Part shown: positions 42,202 through 46,818 of the stretch, one piece after another | How the letters are laid out: the number at the start of each line of letters is the position of its first letter | Numbering within the stretch: position 1 is the first letter of the stretch | NCBI GenBank assembly: GCA_019637555.1 | Contig: JAHBVK010000050.1 | Location: 1 to 46,818 of the forward strand | Length of the DNA stretch: 46,818 nucleotides | Reading direction: 5' to 3' | DNA from: Anaerolineae bacterium | GTDB lineage: Bacteria; Chloroflexota; Anaerolineae; Aggregatilineales; UBA2796 | Notes under the pieces: generated by a model | The model's database searches: none | Told to the model about the DNA's origin: nothing | Seen by the model: the letters and a program-made list of their open reading frames with translations, nothing else | Translations under genes and position numbers: made by a program

Positions 42202-43461
42202 ATGATAGACGAAGCCAAGATACAAGTGAGAAGCGGCGACGGCGGCGCGGGGATTGTGCATTTCCACCGCGAAAAGTTCGTCACGCGTGGTGGACCCGAT
42301 GGCGGCGATGGCGGCAAGGGTGGTGATGTTATCTTCATCGCTGTGCCGAACCTGAACACGCTGGTCGATTTCACGCATCTGAAGCAATTTTCTGCACAAA
42401 ACGGCAAGCCCGGCGGTCCCAACAATATGACCGGCGCGGATGGCGCGGATGTCCGCATCAAAGTGCCGCTCGGTACCGTGATCAAGGATGAAAAGACAGG
42501 CGCGGTAGTCGCTGATCTTACGGTGCCGAATCAGGAAGTGGTGGTGCTTAAGGGCGGGCGCGGCGGGCGTGGCAACCCGCACTGGAAAAATGCCAGCAGA
42601 CAGACTCCGCGCATCGCTGAAAAGGGCTTTCCGGGGCAGGAAAAGTCGCTGATCCTCGAACTCAAACTGATCGCGGACATCGGCATTGTTGGTGTGCCCA
42701 ACGCCGGAAAATCGACCCTGCTCTCGGTCGTCAGCAACGCCAAACCGAAGATCGCTGCCTATCCCTTCACCACGCTAGAACCTAATCTGGGCGTGGTCGA
42801 GGTCGGTGACCGCAGGATGGTGGTCGCTGATATTCCGGGCTTGGTCGAAGGCGCTCATATGGGTGTTGGCTTGGGGCATTCCTTCCTGCGCCACGTGCAG
42901 CGCACCCGCGTGCTGATCCATCTTTTGGACGGCTCAAGCGAGAATCCGCTGGCAGACTTCAACCAGATCAACGCGGAACTGGCGCTGTTCGATGAAAAGC
43001 TGGCGCAGAAACCGCAGATCGTGGCGCTGAACAAGCTGGATTTGCCAGAAGCACAGGAACACTGGAAGCGAGTGCAGCGTGAACTGAGCAAACGCGGCTA
43101 CGAAGTGATGTCGATCTCCGGTGTCACGCATCAGGGCACGCGGGAGCTGATGAACCGCGCGGCAGCGCTGCTGGCAACCGCGCCCGAACCAGAATCGTTT
43201 GCGCCCACCGAACCCCTTTACGAACTGGACGAGACGAAGATGGCGTACACCATCACGCGACAGTCGAATGGTTCGTATCTGGTACGCGGCGAGAACATCG
43301 AACGTGCCGCCCGCACCACTTACTGGGAATTCGACGAGGCAGTGGCGCGATTCCAGCGCATCCTCGTCGCCACAGGGATCGCCAAGGCGCTGGAAGATGC
43401 GGGCGTCAAGACAGGCGACACCGTGTTTATCGGGGACTATGAACTGGAATGGAGCGATTAG
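42202..43461 (+). CDS. obgE: GTPase Obg
   Basis: 419 aa. N-terminal Obg fold with glycine-rich loops (VRSGDGGAG...GGPDGGDGGKGGDV, to about 157). The G domain has P-loop GVPNAGKST (about 165-173), switch region YPFTTLEPNLG, DIPGLVEGA (G3) and NKLD (G4), followed by a C-terminal OCT domain (about 340-419). It is a ribosome-associated GTPase of large-subunit assembly and stress responses. Length is normal. nadD starts 3 bp after its stop, a common pairing in bacteria. Confidence 0.96.
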   Translation: MIDEAKIQVRSGDGGAGIVHFHREKFVTRGGPDGGDGGKGGDVIFIAVPNLNTLVDFTHLKQFSAQNGKPGGPNNMTGADGADVRIKVPLGTVIKDEKTGAVVADLTVPNQEVVVLKGGRGGRGNPHWKNASRQTPRIAEKGFPGQEKSLILELKLIADIGIVGVPNAGKSTLLSVVSNAKPKIAAYPFTTLEPNLGVVEVGDRRMVVADIPGLVEGAHMGVGLGHSFLRHVQRTRVLIHLLDGSSENPLADFNQINAELALFDEKLAQKPQIVALNKLDLPEAQEHWKRVQRELSKRGYEVMSISGVTHQGTRELMNRAAALLATAPEPESFAPTEPLYELDETKMAYTITRQSNGSYLVRGENIERAARTTYWEFDEAVARFQRILVATGIAKALEDAGVKTGDTVFIGDYELEWSD

Positions 43462-43464
43462 CGC

Positions 43465-44070
43465 GTGACTAGTTCACGGATCGGCATCTTCGGCGGCACT
43501 TTCGATCCGCCGCATCTCGGTCACTTGCTGTTGGCGGAGAACGCGGCGGATCAGCTCAATCTGAATGTGGTCTTGTTCGCTCCCGCTGCCGATCCGCCCC
43601 ACAAGCAAGGGGAGCGCATCGCTTCGGCGGAACACCGCTTAGCGATGGTGGAAATGGCTATCGCTGATAATCCCCGTTTCGCTCTCTCCCGCGTCGATGT
43701 GGATCGTCCGGGTCCTCATTACACCTTCGATATGATCGCGCTGCTGGCACAGCAGTATCCCGCCGATGAGTTGTATTTCCTGCTCGGTGGTGATGCCCTG
43801 CGCGACTTCACGCAGTGGAACAACCCCGACGTGATCATCGCCAACGCCCGACTCGCGGTGATGCAGCGCCCCGGCGCACAGATCGACCTGAGCAGCATGG
43901 AAGCGGAATTACCCGGATTGATCGCCCGCACTACCTTCGTGAATGCGCCGGAGATCGGCATCTCCGCCACCACCATTCGGGAACGGCTGCGGCGCTCACA
44001 TTCGATTCGCTATCAAGTTCCGGCGGCGGTGGAGCGTTACATCACCGAGCGCGGACTGTATCTTGGATGA
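43465..44070 (+). CDS. nadD: Nicotinate-nucleotide adenylyltransferase
   Basis: 201 aa. Joins nicotinate mononucleotide and ATP in NAD synthesis. RIGIFGGTFDPPHLGH contains the nucleotidyltransferase HxGH motif; PPHKQGERIASAEHRLAMVEMAI, FLLGGDALRDFTQW and the C-terminal ISATTIRERLR (SxTxxR) complete the family pattern. The GTG at 43465 follows GGAG at 43451-43454, inside the end of obgE, so translation is coupled. Confidence 0.95.
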   Translation: MTSSRIGIFGGTFDPPHLGHLLLAENAADQLNLNVVLFAPAADPPHKQGERIASAEHRLAMVEMAIADNPRFALSRVDVDRPGPHYTFDMIALLAQQYPADELYFLLGGDALRDFTQWNNPDVIIANARLAVMQRPGAQIDLSSMEAELPGLIARTTFVNAPEIGISATTIRERLRRSHSIRYQVPAAVERYITERGLYLG

Positions 44071-44082
44071 GGTTGTGTTGTT

Positions 44083-45870
44083 ATGTTGAGAAGAATAGTA
44101 GTTGTACTGAGTTTTGCTTTCGCCTGTCTGCTGATCCTCGGATCACTGCCACCTAGTGTCAGCGCCCAAACAGATCGCACGCCGATCCCACTGGCGACCT
44201 TAGTCGCGCCGACTCCCTTACCGCCGCTGCCGATTCCTAGCGCCACGCCGCTGCCCTCACAATCGGCGGTAGCGCGGATCAAGGCACGCATCTCCCCCAA
44301 TAACAAACCGTTGCTGATCGTCGGCATCCCTTACAACATCCCACCCTTCGCGGAGATCACCGACACAGGCGCGATTGAAGGCTTCGAGGCGGATATCGCC
44401 CGCGCGGTGGGCGAAGATTGGGGCGCGGACATCGAGTGGAAGCAGGTGACCAGCGAAAACGCCGAACACTTGCTGCTCAGCGGCGCGATTGACTTCCTGA
44501 TCGGTGAGCAGATCGTCAGCCGCAACGTGCAGAGCGAGATCGATTTCACTACGCCGTACTTCGCAAACCGTCAGGTGGCGCTGGCGCTGGCGGATGCCAC
44601 TCAAGTCGATATTAAGGATTTGAACGGGCAGACCGTCGGCGTGGTCAGCGGCAGTCGCGGTGCGGAAGCCTTCAACACATGGGCGGAAGGCAACGGTGTA
44701 CAGGCAAACGTTATCTCCTTCGCCATGCTCGATGATGCCTTACGCGCGCTTGCCGATCAACAGATCACGGCGCTGGTGGGAGATCGCTGGGAACTGGATC
44801 AGCGCGTCGGCGGTGGCAAAGTCGGTGGCTTGAAGCTGCTCAACGGCGCATTTCGCGTCGAGCCTTACGCCATCGCGATGGTACGCTACGATGCCAGCTT
44901 ACGCACACTGCTGGAACGCACCTTGCAGCGCTTGGTCAGCAGTGACCGCCTGAATCAGATTTATACGCGCTGGTTCCCCGGCAGCGATCTGCTGCCGGAA
45001 GATCACCTGATCCCCAGCGTCTGGCGCAATCTGGATACCGATCAGCGCACGCTCAACGATTTCGAGAACGACATCGTGATGCCCGCGCAACCGGTCATTG
45101 ATCGGATCAAGAATGGCTTGCCGCTGCGCGTGGCAGGACTAGGCGAACCGATGAATGCGGCTGGCACGCAATCGCCGCTAGAAGGTATCAACCGCGCCAT
45201 GATCGAAGAGATGGCACGGCGTTGGGGCGCGACGGTGGAATATGTGCCTGATTCCTACGGCAAGGGCGAAGACTTACTCGCCAGTGGTCAGGCGGATATT
45301 GCGGTGGGCATAGAAGCGAAATGGGGCGCAGTGGATCGCATCGACTTCGCTGGCACGTATGCGCAACGCGGCTACCGCATGATGGTACGGGCGCAGAGCA
45401 ACGTGGAAACCTTCGCCGCGCTGCAAACGGGCAGTCGCAACATCGGCGTGTTCAACGATGATCCTGATGCCTACGAGATCGCCAAGAAGCTGGCGGAATC
45501 CATCGGCGTGACGGAGGAAGTCGGACTGCGGCGCGTCGGTTACGATACCGAGCAGGGCGCTGCCGATGCGGTGTTCAACAACAATATCCGCATCCTGTTC
45601 GCAGACGCCTTCCGCTTGATTCCGCTGGCGGCGGCGAATCCCAACCGCGTGCAGCTCACAGCACGACTCTACGACGCGCGTCCAATCGCCTTTGGTCTGC
45701 CACGTAACGATGTCGATTTCCGCGTGCTGATCGATGTCACGCTGCAAGAGATGGTAAAAGATGGCACCTATCAGCGCTTGTGGACGCAGGTGTTCAACGT
45801 TGGCGATCCGCTGAGTGTGGTGATCTGGCCCGGCACATCCGTGATGTTCGGCATCAAGGCGAGCAGCTAG
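44083..45870 (+). CDS. Exported protein with two tandem family 3 solute-binding domains
   Basis: 595 aa. Signal peptide (RRIVVVLSFAFACLLILGSLPPSVSA), a Pro-rich linker, then two amino-acid-type binding modules. Module 1 (about 75-310) has VGIPYNIPPFAEITDTGAIEGFEADIARAVGEDWGADIEWKQV and IDFTTPYFANRQVALAL. Module 2 (about 345-590) has LRVAGLGEPMNA...GINRAMIEEMARRWGATVEYVPD. There is no permease or ATPase gene beside it. It could serve a remote ABC transporter or be a sensor-like binding protein. GAGG lies 10 nt before the ATG, 12 bp after nadD, so probably co-transcribed. Confidence 0.87.
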   Translation: MLRRIVVVLSFAFACLLILGSLPPSVSAQTDRTPIPLATLVAPTPLPPLPIPSATPLPSQSAVARIKARISPNNKPLLIVGIPYNIPPFAEITDTGAIEGFEADIARAVGEDWGADIEWKQVTSENAEHLLLSGAIDFLIGEQIVSRNVQSEIDFTTPYFANRQVALALADATQVDIKDLNGQTVGVVSGSRGAEAFNTWAEGNGVQANVISFAMLDDALRALADQQITALVGDRWELDQRVGGGKVGGLKLLNGAFRVEPYAIAMVRYDASLRTLLERTLQRLVSSDRLNQIYTRWFPGSDLLPEDHLIPSVWRNLDTDQRTLNDFENDIVMPAQPVIDRIKNGLPLRVAGLGEPMNAAGTQSPLEGINRAMIEEMARRWGATVEYVPDSYGKGEDLLASGQADIAVGIEAKWGAVDRIDFAGTYAQRGYRMMVRAQSNVETFAALQTGSRNIGVFNDDPDAYEIAKKLAESIGVTEEVGLRRVGYDTEQGAADAVFNNNIRILFADAFRLIPLAAANPNRVQLTARLYDARPIAFGLPRNDVDFRVLIDVTLQEMVKDGTYQRLWTQVFNVGDPLSVVIWPGTSVMFGIKASS

Positions 45871-45873
45871 AGC

Positions 45874-46818
45874 TTAATCGTGCAGCCAGAAGGTGAGGAT
45901 GCGGTGCGGTGTTGCCTTGAACTTGAACGCGCCCTCCGCATCCATGTTCATCTTAGCAGCAGTTAGCGCTTCATCCATCCTGACCGCCTCGCAGAATTTG
46001 AAAGGTCGCCACAACTTGATGGTCGGCATTAGCGGCTGCTCGTCACGGTTCGATCCGCGCACGATCACGCCGCGCCGACCATCCTCCGGCAGCTTGATCG
46101 CCGTGATCTCGAAGCGCCAATCGGAGACGGTGAGCATGGCAGTAGAGACGGGCAAACTGCCCTTGTGGAACGCCGTCACGTAGCCGCGCAGATCGCCGCG
46201 CTTGATTTCGACTGGTAGCGTGAACTCAGCGCGGATCGGTTCGAGGGCGACGCTATAACTACTGTAGCCGAATGCCGGAACATCGACGCTGAACAGCAAT
46301 TCCTGCACGAACTCGGTTTGCTCGGTGGGAATCGCGCCGCCGACTAGTTTCCCTTCCTGATCGTAGACGTACAGCGCATACAGCTTATCTTGCTCCGGTT
46401 CGCTGCGCGCCCAACCGATCTGGAAGCGAAAGGTGCCGCGCACCCGCGCCGATCCACTGTTGAAGACCAGCAGCGCGGTCATGCCCTGCACGGGCAGCGC
46501 CGCCGTATCGACGTTCTCCGTCAGCGCGTGCAGCGAGACATCACATAATTCGTCTACCCGATGCCGATAGTAGCGTTCACGTTCCTCCCGCCGCGCCTGG
46601 TTCTGCGGTTCGTGCAGCGCCGTATCCGCTTGATCGGCGAGTATCTGCTTCCACAACTGATCGATCAGCGATTCGGGATGGCGCAACCGCGAATGTCCCA
46701 GATTGGCGTTCTCGCGCCAGCAGTAGAACGGCTCCAACCAGCGCAGCACCCCGCGCGTAATGCCGACATTCCAATCCCGTACTGCACGCCCAGATGCGGT
46801 TAGCTCAAAGGGATTGCT
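45874..46818 (-). CDS. Alpha-mannosidase-like (GH38) C-terminal region, partial
   Basis: 314 residues; the frame stays open to the window edge, so the N-terminal part lies outside. The middle and C-terminal beta domains of GH38 proteins are recognisable: LPVQGMTALLVFNSGSARVRGTFRFQIGW, VYDQEGKLVGGAIPTEQTEF, LLFSVDVPAFGYSSYSVALEPI and a final strand ATPHRILTFWLHD. The helical part LWKQILADQADTALHEPQNQARREERERYYRHRVDEL corresponds to the region where active enzymes have a His-Asp-Ser segment, which is not seen here. So activity is uncertain. It converges on the solute-binding gene with 3 bp between stops. Confidence 0.65.
   Translation of the reverse strand, partial: SNPFELTASGRAVRDWNVGITRGVLRWLEPFYCWRENANLGHSRLRHPESLIDQLWKQILADQADTALHEPQNQARREERERYYRHRVDELCDVSLHALTENVDTAALPVQGMTALLVFNSGSARVRGTFRFQIGWARSEPEQDKLYALYVYDQEGKLVGGAIPTEQTEFVQELLFSVDVPAFGYSSYSVALEPIRAEFTLPVEIKRGDLRGYVTAFHKGSLPVSTAMLTVSDWRFEITAIKLPEDGRRGVIVRGSNRDEQPLMPTIKLWRPFKFCEAVRMDEALTAAKMNMDAEGAFKFKATPHRILTFWLHD

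Overview
The window looks like chromosomal DNA from a free-living bacterium, most plausibly of the Chloroflexota (Anaerolineae-like). That placement is inferred from overall style: several exported proteins with Thr/Pro-rich linkers and SH3-like domains, paired GT39-type membrane glycosyltransferases, a Gly-tailed DUF2207 protein, and many short palindromic repeats in a moderately GC-rich background. No rRNA, tRNA or CRISPR array was seen. Gene density is high. Intergenic space is short except where repeats sit.

Layout. (1) 1-1410, plus strand, AT-rich: the C-terminal end of a type I restriction subunit (HsdR), a YgjP/M48-like metallopeptidase and a small unknown protein. (2) 1.8-3.7 kb: an exported SH3 protein and a DUF421 membrane protein. 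(3) 3.85-25.8 kb: almost entirely minus strand. Reading in the direction of transcription: a hybrid histidine kinase and a lone receiver protein; leuC, small genes, leuD, a Rid protein, a 2H phosphoesterase; malate synthase aceB, an LLM flavin oxidoreductase, leuB; glcD, glcE, an unknown membrane gene, glcF; DUF2207; a membrane/winged-helix/zinc-ribbon protein, a small zinc-ribbon protein, cmk, a threonine aldolase and an anchored unknown. (4) 26.4-30.7 kb: a RibD-type reductase, then a minus-strand run with a beta-flower-like protein, a hotdog thioesterase, a BchI-like AAA+ ATPase and a MalY/PatB aminotransferase. (5) 30.8-36.3 kb: a PfkB sugar kinase, two Tat-exported ferritin-like paralogs and a GAF/PAS histidine kinase. 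(6) 36.5-46.8 kb: two membrane glycosyltransferases, a biotin carrier protein, an exported unknown, then a plus-strand run of polyprenyl synthase, obgE, nadD and a tandem solute-binding protein, ending in a partial GH38-like gene.

How the genes fit together. Glycolate oxidase (glcDEF) makes glyoxylate and malate synthase condenses it with acetyl-CoA to malate. No isocitrate lyase is present, so the local logic is glycolate/glyoxylate assimilation rather than a full glyoxylate shunt. Leucine genes (leuC, leuD, leuB) are interleaved with this module. The leuC leader can fold into a long hairpin that buries its ribosome binding site, preceded by a competing hairpin.

The most unusual structure is the repeat content. 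There are several families of twin-hairpin repeats sharing one architecture: an 18-nt hairpin with a TTCA/TTTA loop, a fixed 12-15-nt linker, and a second hairpin. Copies show paired (compensatory) base changes. There is also a roughly 93-bp element with inverted ends, present in opposite orientations at 12.6 and 31.7 kb. All lie between genes, and no obvious mobilising enzyme is in the window.
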